Below, in pieces: positions 12,801 to 24,800 of a stretch of 59,889 bases of DNA (position 1 is the first letter of the stretch; every line of letters begins with the position of its first letter). The stretch comes from Acanthaster planci. Taxonomy: Eukaryota > Echinodermata > Asteroidea > Valvatida > Acanthasteridae. A program made the position numbers and the translations under genes. The notes under the pieces were generated by a model. The model saw only the letters and a program-made list of their open reading frames with translations, was not told where the DNA came from and did no database searches. The stretch covers positions 1,123,862-1,183,750 of the forward strand of contig NW_019091491.1 of NCBI RefSeq assembly GCF_001949145.1. Reading direction: 5' to 3'.

Positions 12801-15800
12801 AGGAATATCAAAGAAGTATCAAAAATTACAGCAAAGGAAGAAAATTCTCTAATAATGGAATAAATACTTCACAGTTTGCATACTCACCTTTCACTATCAC
12901 CTATCACGCATTTCAGCAACACACTTGGAATGCAAATTATTTTAGGAAAATAGAAAAATTACCTCATATCAACCCCGTTGTTTGAGTACTTTACAAACTA
13001 GGAAAGCCAGCATGGTTCACTCACATTTCAAGTGCTGCACAATATCCAATGATCAAGCTATTGATCGCCGATAGCCAATTACTTAATAATTCATCCTCAA
13101 TCTTTGATTCATCAATGTAAAACAAAACAATGTTGGTACACGTTCACAATCAATATTGCACTTTTGTCTGGCACACATTAACCCAAAACAAATACTGAGG
13201 ACACACAAAGACTGTTTGATTTGGATATATTGATTTTTACAGAAGTTCTTTACAATTGGAAAATCAATGCTGCGAGAGCAAGATATCCTCGTACACGTAA
13301 TTTACAACTTGATACAAAAAGCAACTTTTGCACACTTTGTAAAACCATTTCTGAGATCCGATTGGTTGAACAGGTGCTCATCAGACCATCACTCAAGGTG
13401 ACAGGTACTAATGCCTTAAAGAAGAAGAGATCTAATTGGCTGCTAACCGTCCATTTAGCCAAACAGTTTCGTACCCATAGTCAGCAAAACTCTGACTTGT
13501 ATGGTTCATGTAAGGCCCTTTGGTGCAAGACAAGACACAAAGGTACAGTACACATGTAAATGAAATAACACTCTTCTATGATTCTAGTCTTACCACTTGA
13601 GACAGATCATAGATTTGGAGCACTCTGAGCACACTCAAAATCTCACAAACAAAAGAAAGTAAATATCATGAACTTGGAAAAACTTGATTCCATTGCCTGA
13701 TCTTTTCAGTACAGAGCAATTCAAATGCGGATGACCTTCAGATCCAAGCTGGTTTTACGGAACACCCAGCCCCAAATACCCTGGATCCCGGAAGTACTGG
13801 TATTCTCAAATGCAAAGATCTTTCGGGAACAAAGTGCGTGTGAATCTGCGTATGGCTACGCTGATAGGACAATCGCACCCGCGCGCGTAGCTGTTCCCGT
13901 ATAGCCTCATACTGGGCACGCGCTGTTGGAATACCGAACTTACTCATTGAGGGTGTACAAGGCACAACGTACATGTATTGTGAGAAAAGAACCTGCATGA
14001 AAGGCATGACAGACACAAACTGGGATAGCCTGGGCGCAAGCTCTGAAAATGTGTATTATGAACTGAGATATCCTGGGTGCCAGAGCTAAAGATATGTGTA
14101 AAAAAACTGTAACATGCCAGGTGCAAAATCTGAAGTAGTGTAACGCAACCAAGGATATCCAGCTTGTAAGATCCAAAGGTGTGTAAAGCAACGTGAGATA
14201 ATCTGGGCGCAGGGTCTGAGGGTGTGTGTTAAGATCCTGGATATCTATCCAATAGAGGTTATGCGTTAACGCATCCTCAGAGGGCAAGAACTTTTGTATC
14301 ACTGGGATTGGCTCGAGTAAGCCTTTCACTGTGCATTCACTGAAACTAAATTAAAAATAACAAAAACAGCCTCGGAGACACCATGGAGATGCCAGAACGC
14401 ATGTATAACCTCTATACAAGCCGAAAAAACTTAGTTCACTTAATTGAGGTTTCTTCCATCTCCTTCTAGACAAGCTTCTTTGAATGTCCTTACAGATGCA
14501 TTACGTCCTTGAAAACACTGTTCTGTTATAACGATAACTGGAATGACAAGATATAATCAGACACCACCAACAAAATAAAACCCGACAAGAGAACAAAGGC
14601 ATCCCCTTCGACGACTTCCACCCAAGCCGTCCCTGCCCACCAAACATTAAGCCCCGCCCTCCCCCGCCACGCCCGCTGTCACCTGAGCTCCACCACAGCC
14701 ACAAAGTAACAGCTGACGAGGAAGAGGAAGGAGACGATAAAGACCGAGAAGCTGTAGATGTTCCAGAACAGCATGGCCAGGAAGACAATGGTCAGGAACT
14801 TACTTTCCAGGTTGTCGTCGTCCTCGCCGCTCAGGTCGCCTGGCGTGGTGTTGCCCGACAGGAGGGACTGCTCCTCCACTTGGCGCTGGAGCGCCTGCAG
14901 CTTGCTCTCGTAATCCTGCAGGGCGGATTGAAGGAAGGAAACAAGGAGGTGAAACACCGAAGACTTTCGCTGGGCGAGGAAATTTAGAGGGAGAATTAGC
15001 AACAGCACATGGGAAACTTTAACGGAGCAGCAGAGCATTCGAAAGCCAAACGTTTTTGCAATCAAATAAACAATTAGTTCCAAAGAGTCAAATGAAAACA
15101 AAGTTTAGTGCTTCTTTTTAATCTAGGGATTTTCACATACCATAAAACTAGGAATTTGGAAAAAGGTGAAAAATTCAACATGCAAAAGGACGTTTTGGAC
15201 TATTTTCCCACTTGCAAATAGCATACAAGTGTGTGAGAAGTACATGTGTATAAAAATAAGGATAACAGCAAATGAGCAGAAAAGCCACCCACCTTTTTAT
15301 ATGGGCACCAAATGTCAACGCCCCAGTTTGTACGAAATACTGATTATGTTCACCTCATTTTGCAAAATAATCCAAAAGTCTTGGAACGGGAGACACTGTT
15401 CATTTTTTTCGCAATGGCATGTCTGGTACCCTTCCAGCAGGTAACCAACATTCTGTTCTTACCAAAACAGCAAATCTTACCAGTCTCTGTTGCTCTAAAA
15501 GCTGGTCAGCCTCTTCCTTCTCTTTCTTGTACTGCAGTTCCATGGCTAGCAACCTGAGACACAAAGCACAGCACTTCACAGTGTCACTTTGAAGCCCAAC
15601 ATCAGTAAGCCTTCTGACTGCCAGACAACCTTTTTTTTTTGCCCCCCAAGATTGTCACCATTCGTGCCCTAAAGTGACTTTTCTACACTCAAAATTTTCA
15701 AATGATAATGCATTACAAGACAAAAATGATGCAGCAGGGCAAATGTGTCGTCTGAGGTTCGGCGTACCTTCTCTCCATCTCATCCTTGATGTCGATCCCC

Positions 15801-18800
15801 TGCTTCTGCAATAGCTCATTCTGGGCGAAGGCCCAATCCACCGGTTCCTTCTCGCCAGCTGAAGTGGCCTCAACCTGGGGCGTCTTCTCCCTCTCCTGCC
15901 TGGCCAGCTCCGGGTGGTTGTAGCGGAACACGTGGTACTTGCCCAGTATCACCCGACAGCCTACAGCAATCAGGATAACGTAGCAACTCACTTGACCCTT
16001 TTACAAATAGACTGTTTTGGCATGTTTGGGCTGTAAAGTGATCAATTTTTCTTCCAACTTGACTGTAATTGAGACGATTGTTGCTCCATTTCTACACAAA
16101 GTTTCAAACTAATCAGAAAAACTTTAGTGGCATTTCACATCAACGAGTCTGCAACTCTTACCGGTACCATTATATGAAAAATTCAGACTTTGTGACACCC
16201 TGCTTGGAAAAAATTGACATTACATGACGACCAAATCTGCAAACTACCGTACAACCCTACCTAATCCTCTTTTCCTACCGCTATCAACAATGTATAACAT
16301 TCCATAAAATTATTACATGTACATATACATGTAACGTCTACACAGTACTTTATTAACAGTCTCAAAATGCTTCAGAATGATTACCTCTACTCACTAAGCC
16401 ATGAAATATGTTTCTGCAACAGCTTTAAAATAGCATAATGACATCTTTACCCAAAAAAGGAATGCACATAAACATGTTTAGTGTCATGCCCATGGGGCAC
16501 CATGTACAGTATCATGGCACTTGTGGTGTTCAAAAACCACCACCTGCACTTTCACAAGCGAGTCCTGCACTGGCACCACCGGACCAAAGATCCTGGTGGC
16601 ATCAATTTCATTGTGACCAACGGTTACTGCCATAAATCTTCAACCAGACATGAGCAAGCTTCGGCTCTTTTGTGTCCTACCTGAGCGGAGTAGTAACGGA
16701 TTCGAGACTTTCTTCCCATTGACATAGCACATGCTGCCCTCAAACGGAACGATCTTGACTTGGGAGTCCTCGTTGGTGAACAGGCAGTGCTCTTCCTGTA
16801 TGTGTGAGCCTTTGAGTTGGATGTCCTGGGTGATATTGGCATCTGAACGTCCCACTCTGTTAAAATGAGGAATGTCAAGATAAAGAATACTTTTGTAAGA
16901 ACTACAAAGTATGGTACATGTATGGGCCCCAAGAAATTGAACTTGGGATGGCGATTTTTTTCACTACCAAACAATACCAACTGATGATCCATAAATACTT
17001 AAATCCCGGCAAACTCAGTATAGAATTTCAGTACCACAGTAATCTTGGCAAAGTGGTCGGGATATTTGCGGAACTCTTTTAAAATGAAGGAAAACCACCG
17101 CACCTTTGTCACATTTCATTCCATTTTTTGTAGTTTGACTCATCCGATGTCACAGAGAGATTAGACATAATGTACATACATAGAACTCCCAAATTTATTC
17201 ATGTCCCATTCCAAATTTGGTGAAACAGAATTTACAACCTAAAGACCGCAGAATTAACCCTAGATGTTGAAATATTTGAAGCTTTTTAACACCACTTTAA
17301 TAAGAAGTTTATACACAAACTGCAGAATTCGAGTAATTCTGTTCACAGCAAACTTGTATTACACGTACATGTAGCATTTTGTATCCTGATTTATTACTCC
17401 ATTTACCCCCAAAAAGCATACTCAAAAACAACATTGTTGCCAAATTTGTACCAATTACTCTATTCCTAGTTTAGAAACATCTGCTTGAGGCATCAAGATT
17501 ACTCAAATACACTGAAGTCATGGAAATTAGCTTTAAGGGATATTTAACCCCTTGGCTACGGAGGACTGCTCCTACCGCACCGTTGTGTGAGCATTAGTGC
17601 ATACCACACATACAGTCTATTCACCATGCAGCTGCTGGTTCAATGGGGCCTGCTGCTGGATAAAGCCCTCCACTCATGGCATGCCACAGGCCAGCAGTCG
17701 CGTGAAGGGGTTGACAAAATTGTTAACAAAATCGTTTTTTTCCAATTGAAGAGTGTACCCATGATTGTGGCTATGCAGAGACATCATGCTATTGGGCAGA
17801 GAGTGGAGAATATGCTGCATGTGCACCAGTTCATAACATGGCATGAAGTACCCACTTTTAACTTTCGTCTGAATGACCATAACCCCACGGTGCCTTTCCA
17901 TGATGAGAAATCTGTCACAGTGTGGCGACAAGGAGACGCTGGGGCCACACACCCACCAATGATAGTTGCACTGCATTTCTTCCTTTTCCAGTGAGAAAGC
18001 CATTGCAAATGCACAACATCAGGACCAAAAAGGTCTAAGAAAAAAGCTACCTTACCTTGTGATGCCTTCCTTGATGTAGTATATAAGACACTCCGACATG
18101 AAAGGATCCTCGTTCAGGTTGACCAGGTGAGGGGTCTTCTTGGGAGAGAATACGCCCACCGTGTTACCATCCTCCCTGATGGCCACGCCCATCTCCGCCA
18201 GCATCTCCTCCCTATTATTTGGAAAAGTTTGTCTTTTAAAATAAAAACACTACCACTGGTTTTCATACGAGAGAAATGTATGTAACTTCAACCTTTGACT
18301 GAAGAACAGATTGAATATCTCCTCAATGGACATCAGCAGGCATTCAGAGCATTTCAACTTGTCAAGAAGCTCTGGGGCACAAAATAAACTGGAACTGGAA
18401 CCATGCCGCAAAATTGACTTGTTTTTCGACTAACAATTCTACAAAAATGTGGAAATTAAATTCTCTAGAATTTAAAAGTCACTTCAACCAGTGAGCAGTT
18501 TGTAGCAGCTGTTATGAAGTTTCATTTTCATTGTGCAAAGGCAGAGGTCATTTGACTAGAAAATTACTTAATAAGATTAAGAAGAGAACTAGCTTTATGT
18601 GCCAGTGGAGCAACTATAAACTATTACTTGGGAATAGCTGAGCCACAGCGATTGAATTTGTAGGGATCTGTCAGAACGTTTTGACAAGTGCTGTCCTCTT
18701 TAGTGTAAGCAAGACTACAGTGCCAGTAGTGACAAGGTGGAGTCAGAGATATCTTACCTTTGTAGTCTAATGGCTTCTGTCTTCTTCAGCTTTTCTTCCC

Positions 18801-21800
18801 ACGTTTCATTCAGTTCTGCAATCAGCTTTTCTGACTCCTAGACAACATACCAAAGGATAAGAGCATTTCAATGACGACATATTCATACAATGTGAATCAT
18901 AGGATCTGGCAAGGGTTCCTAAATTTTTCAGTTTTTCTTTTGATTAAATGGCATCCACCAAAAATCAAGACAACGCAGTTCAGTGGCACATACCCTGCAC
19001 TTTAGCACAGTGAGGTGGCAAGTCCTCCGTCAGTGGATTCCACAAAAAGAGCTTGGAATCTCTTCACCTTGAGTAATTTTGTTTTAGTTTGCATTTAAAA
19101 AGTGCAAAGTGAGGTGTCTATTTTGGTGGATTGCTCAGTTTTCCATCTTAGAGCAAATGGACATGAAGCGGGTGAAACAATGAGGGCTCCTGAAAGATTC
19201 TTTTAAAGGTCATCCTCTCAAAAAAATGGTTACGCCAACATTCCAACTTGTTTTGATGTTACAGCTGGGTTACATATTGGTGTTGGGCCCAGCAAGACTC
19301 TGCTGCACCATTGTGATATTTAACTCACGAGCAGATGGCAAGTGAACATTAAATGCTTCTTTCACAAGTAGCGAGTCTAAAAGAAATGCAAACATGTGCT
19401 TGAGAATGCGTGCAATGAGAATCCGTCTCAAATTTTATCCCGAATGGGGCCAAGTTTCTCGGACCTTCAGCCGGTCCAGGGCATCCTCCTTCATGGGCTG
19501 CACGGGGATGATCCGTTGCTGCTGTCCGCTGCCCTCCGTGCTGCCCGAGTGCAGCGAGTCAATGTGGATGCCTTCGGCAATCAGCAGCTCCCGCAGCCGC
19601 TGCACCTCCTCCTTCAGCTCACGGATCAACTTGGCGTTGGGGTCTTCGTTGACGACTGCCTTGCAGACGATGTTCTTGGCCCGGTCTGCGTACCTGTGGG
19701 AGAGAAGCAAAGCACAAGTCTTCTAGAGTTCTTAGGCAACGGTACTCAAGTCAAGGAAATTAGACCTCTGTCCTTAACCTGATTACAAGACGACTGTCTG
19801 TAACCTACTACTGCAACTGCTATGCTCAACAATCACACAGGTTGTTGTGACCTCTAACCTCCCTGTTCAATTGCAAAAGACCATCATCCCTTAGGTGACA
19901 GCTGTACAGCATCCATAACCTGCTTTGGAAGCCAGGTTCCAGCAGTTCCTAATCCTACAAACTTGGTCCACAACAGCTTTCCATGGTTTGCCTGCTTGAC
20001 CAAGAAATGGCAGTTTTTTAACTTAGTAAAACACCTCTGGCGGCAATGGGCTGCTGGGGCTTGCTTTTTCATGGTATGGACAAGAGTAATTCTGCAAATA
20101 ACATCTACAGTACATTTCATGGATGAGGAGCGCAAAGCGACAATGTCATTCAAGTACTACCAAAACCTCTCTCTCCTCACTGAGGGAGGGGGTGCTTGTG
20201 CACGGAACGCTGCCCACAGCTGGAGACGAGGTACATGTACAAGTATGCTGTACTACATGTAAATGCAACTTGAGTACTGAGGCCCCTGGTCCTCACATAT
20301 CACCCTTGCTTAGGGTTTATCACACTTGGTCACTAATTCTTTCATGAGCAATAGTCTTCCAACGTGTCCAACATCTGAAAATGGCACAACAATCATGACA
20401 ACATGTCATGAATGTGCCAAAATATGCAAGTTGATCAGATAAGAACACCTGTGCCACACATACGGTACATGCACCCCTTCTTTGCACTCGCCAATTGTTT
20501 TTGAAAGAACTACCACCCAGTAGGTAAGCGAGAGTTCCAGAGGGCTTGGGTGTGAAGTGATTGCAATTGCATGCTGCACAGCGTTGTTCAATAAACCAAT
20601 GGCAGAGGGGCGCTTGAACACAAAGTGGGCAAACAATGAAGTTTAATACACATGTACGTATATGATCTATGTTTGATGTACAAGTAACTGAGTTTGGCCC
20701 ATACCTGAGTGTACTGAGTGTCTCGTCGTAGTTGATATCGGCTGGGCTGAGTGCGGCTATCATGGCCGTCTTGGAGTTGCCACCCAGGTTTTCTCTGAGT
20801 AACCAGGTGAGTACTGAGTCTCTGTATGGAATGAAATCAGCTTTCTTCTTCTTCTTGCTGGCCTGGAGGGGTAAAAAAATTGGAAAATATTGAACAAATT
20901 TTGGAAAGTTACAATTCATCCAAGGCAGAACTGTTGAGGAAAATGTGTTTAAAATGCTGAAAATGGTTTTAAAAAAATCCTATTTTAGGACAAATATCTC
21001 TTGCCTCAGTGAGCATATCTAAATGTAAGAAATTACTTTATATTTTGAGAAACATTTTCCATTTCACTCCCTAAAAATTTCAGAGGGAGGAATGAAAACT
21101 ATGTCACATAATATACTTTTTTCCCTACTGCTTTTAGTAGTGTACATGTAAAACACACAGGCATACGGTGGGTGACTTTGTACGAAGTGTCAACTTCAAC
21201 AAAACTAAACTAAAAACTGCACACTTACGTACTTACTGCACAAAACACTGAACTATAAAGGGCAATTTTCTAGATGGCAACAATGGTTTCCACCACACTC
21301 AGACAAATTAGTGAGATCGAGTTTTATCTCACGTCTTCAACACATCACTAATGACAAGAACTGTCTTCACAGGAATGAACAACAGAAAATTATACTTTCT
21401 TGGATGCAATCCATGAAGGTTTCCTTCAGTGTCTTCTGTGAAAGTGAGCAGAGTTTCGATACATGTTTGCAACCACAGAGGGCCTTGCCCTTTCTAAATA
21501 TGTTGCCTCTAAATTTGCAGACTGGAACAAATCAAGCATCCCTACAGACTACATGCCACTCAACACCAAGTCTTGTGCCCTAAACCGACATGTACTGGTG
21601 CATGTACGGTACATGTACTGTATGCATGCGTGCAGCACTGTGTCTATGGCACTGGGTCCATTAGGGACAGAAGCACACTGTGCATGCACATTCTTAGCTA
21701 CATGCAAATGACTGGGATTAACAAGTGAAACTGTTTTTCCTTCAAATGGAAATTCTGTGCTGGGGACATGTAAACACTGACAAAGAGATCTGCCTTTTGA

Positions 21801-24800
21801 TGAAGGTACATGTACATGTACGTGCATATACACCGTACCTATCCCAGTGCATGTACGGGGTATGCATTTACATGTACATGCACACTATACATGTGCACTG
21901 TACATGTACATGTACGCCTGTGTACACTGGATTCGTTGCAGCAGTTTAACAGGAAGACATCTTCATTTTTTAGCGGAGGATTGTCAGTTCCTGTCCAACC
22001 TGAGTGCAAGCTTGTCAATATCATTTCTCCCAAGTTCTTTGAAAGCGCTGAACATTTCTGCATAAAATCTGGGCAGTACAGGGCAAAGGCCTGCATTAAC
22101 TAATAAGTGTCTGTCAGCGGGGGTCTCCATAACATGCATGAGTGAGTTACTGCACTCATGAAATCAAAAGGTATGCCATACCACAACATTGATTAACCCC
22201 AACAGTCCCAAATCGTCCAATTTTACCTACGCCCTGGGGGTTAGGGTTAAACACCAAAGTTCACAAGTCCACCACAATACAAAGAAGATGACTTCTACAT
22301 TCTCACCTGGGATGCTTGCATTTGAGACTGTGAGAGTATTGGGGGAACAGTAAAGAAATCACAGAGAGCATTAGTGGATGCAGGAGCCAAGACTTAGTGA
22401 GATGAGATAGCCGTTAATAGAGCGTACCTTTTGTCTTTTGTGCATTTTTGCCTTCAAAGCAGCAAGATGGTTCATTATTACAGTACTTGACCAGTTCAAC
22501 TTGTTTTAGCTGTCATTAGGCAAGTATTTCATCACAATGCAGTTTTTGTTTAGTCCAGCAACTCAATTATTGCATTGCACCCCCTCAAAAAAAACCCCAT
22601 CAGAACGATTCTCATTCAGCTACATGTAGTTATGGTTGTGTGACGTCCAGCCCCACATGGCTCCTGGCACTAGGGTGTATGAATCTTGTGGGAAAGCTTG
22701 TTGAATGCATTCATGGATTCACCAAATTACAAATCGGAATTCGGGGGGGGGGCAATATCGGTGGAAATTTCTAAAAATGTATTATTTCCCACATCTTTGA
22801 AAAAGACCTTTTTTTAAATCACTACCTTCAAAGTGACAGCACACAAAAAGGAACAACTTCACAGGGAGCTTTGTGCCTATTGAAATATTTATCAAAACCA
22901 AGTTTCATATTTTTTTCGTTATCGTTTGGGGTTTTTTTTAGGCGTAACTGCTAATGGTCCAATCTACCGTACTTTCGAGGTAAGGAAAAAGGAGAGAAAA
23001 GGTTAGAACTCATTAGAAAAGCAAAACACCGAAAATTGATTAGGTTAATGCTTTCCATAGCAGTTGACACAATACACGTGCATCTTCTTACATCCTCTGC
23101 ACCATAGCAGCAGCTCATGGAAGCTATGGTATTCGGTGCACAAAAAAGTAGTGATCTACATTTGTTTTTGCTGCAACAAGCACTACCCTGTGGTGGTGTG
23201 ACTGACTGCTTGGTTCAGGTAGGGTGAATCGATTTTGAGGTTATGTGGAAAAGGCTTGGGCAATTATGCCAACAAATGGGATAGAATCAGAAAGTCTTGA
23301 AATTTGAAACTCGGGACTCCACTTTTTTTTTAAGAATCTGCTCCCTGTTGTAGCTGATTACAGATTCCTGATTCTCATCTTGGGCAGCAAACATCAGTGG
23401 GCCAGTTTCGTATTCCAACAGCGTGTGCTCAAAATGAGACACACTGTAAGTCATTTGAGAATGTCAATGAGCATGTGCAAGGTTGGCCCATCGGTATGAT
23501 CATGTGAGTGCAGTGAAGACTTTCAAACGGTTGGGGCCCATGCCTCATTCTCAAATTACACTGCACTTTGCCTGTTTGAAATGCCACACTGGTTCATTAT
23601 GATAAGCGGTTAATTCCAACATGAGTTCAGAGATGAGCCAATTTTCGGCAAGAAATAGATTCATGGATTCTAATAGAGCATATAGCATGCAATGCACCAC
23701 AGAGCAAGCTTGGGAGTTTTTTAAATTCTCTGTGTAAGCTGCAAGCATGGAAGATTAGGTAGAGAAGCGGGATTAAACATCTGAATGCAATTCATCATCA
23801 GCGATGTAATGCAATGCTCAATGCAGGCAGATGTTACTGACTGACATTTTGCCTGGTTTGGACTGGGTCTAGTTGGATGTGACAGAACTGTGATTTCTGA
23901 ATGGAATCAGTAAATGATGCCAACGTATTGAATCACTGATCAAACTACACAGGAGCCACAAGGAAGCACACCAAAAGGTATAGCATTCTTACCACTTCTG
24001 CTAATGCTGATATGACCTTGCCCAGTGTAGTCAGCGATTTGTTGATATTAGCTCCCTCCTGGAGGTGTAGAAAGAAGAACAAAAGATGTCATCACATGTA
24101 CATGAAGTTAATACTGAAAAGAAACAACAGAACCTTAGAACACTCTACGAAAGCATCCTTGCACGGGGGGGGTGTTGTTGTCCTTGCAGTATTTTAAATC
24201 TTTACTAAAAACGCACCTTTTCAAGTCTTGAAAGTTTGAATCAGAATTCATGTATGTTTGGATTTCAATAGTTTTTGAAGTTACTGGTGTTTTATTGCTA
24301 GTTCTAAGGTAAATGCCAAGGTATTGGGCATTACTTCAACTGTTTTAGCTGGCCTGCTTAATTTGTGTTATTCTATAATTAAGGATTTTAAATGTACATG
24401 TGTAGATTATAATCATATGATTTTAAGTGTTGTAATATGATTAAGGATCAAGTTTTTGTTTGTAAAGCACATTGAGGAATCTTTAATTCATAATGCGCTA
24501 TATAAATGCAGTTTTATTATTATTAGTCAAAACCATCACAAGGCAAGACGTACATGTACATGTAAGAGTAGTAGCAAGAGCAGGCAAAAATGAGCAGACA
24601 ACAGTAACCATGGTAACGGGGTGAGCAGCAAGAATGAAATGCCTTCCCTACAGTTCATTCGAATTGAATTTCATTTGAATTTGGACTGGAGGTCTTGGGT
24701 TGGTCTTCTGGGGTCTTGTGATGGCGCTCTTCATAATTTCAACTGAACAGGCACGTTTGATCAAGGACCACATTACATGTAACTATACAAGTGGCTCAAC

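Larger units (their letters stand above)
5746..14803. other. 9-kb KIF1 intron between CC2 and KIF1B-domain exons
   Basis: The largest intron in the left half. It contains the read-through tail at 14,679-14,803, a 43-bp minisatellite at 14,022-14,240, a possible inverted-repeat element at 10,546-11,073, an RFX-like palindrome at 6,324-6,337, a GCGCCCTCT motif at 11,598-11,608 and scattered TACATGTA motifs. No cassette exon recognised. Confidence 0.6.

Noticed and set aside
14679-15101. The whole 140-residue frame as an independent small membrane-protein gene
   Set aside because: The middle is the KIF1 CC2 exon with a proper acceptor at 14,915. Upstream residues are intron read-through. Only the part after 14,804 is a credible alternative end.
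17587-17994. 135-residue plus-strand open frame
   Set aside because: Its first third lies in the MITE at 17,546-17,712 and the rest shows no family resemblance or codon bias; a chance frame.
20320-20919. 199-residue continuous minus-strand frame as one long exon
   Set aside because: KIF1 similarity stops at STLR (20,705), where a GTATGG donor occurs, and the next conserved residues (YADRAK) start at 19,693.
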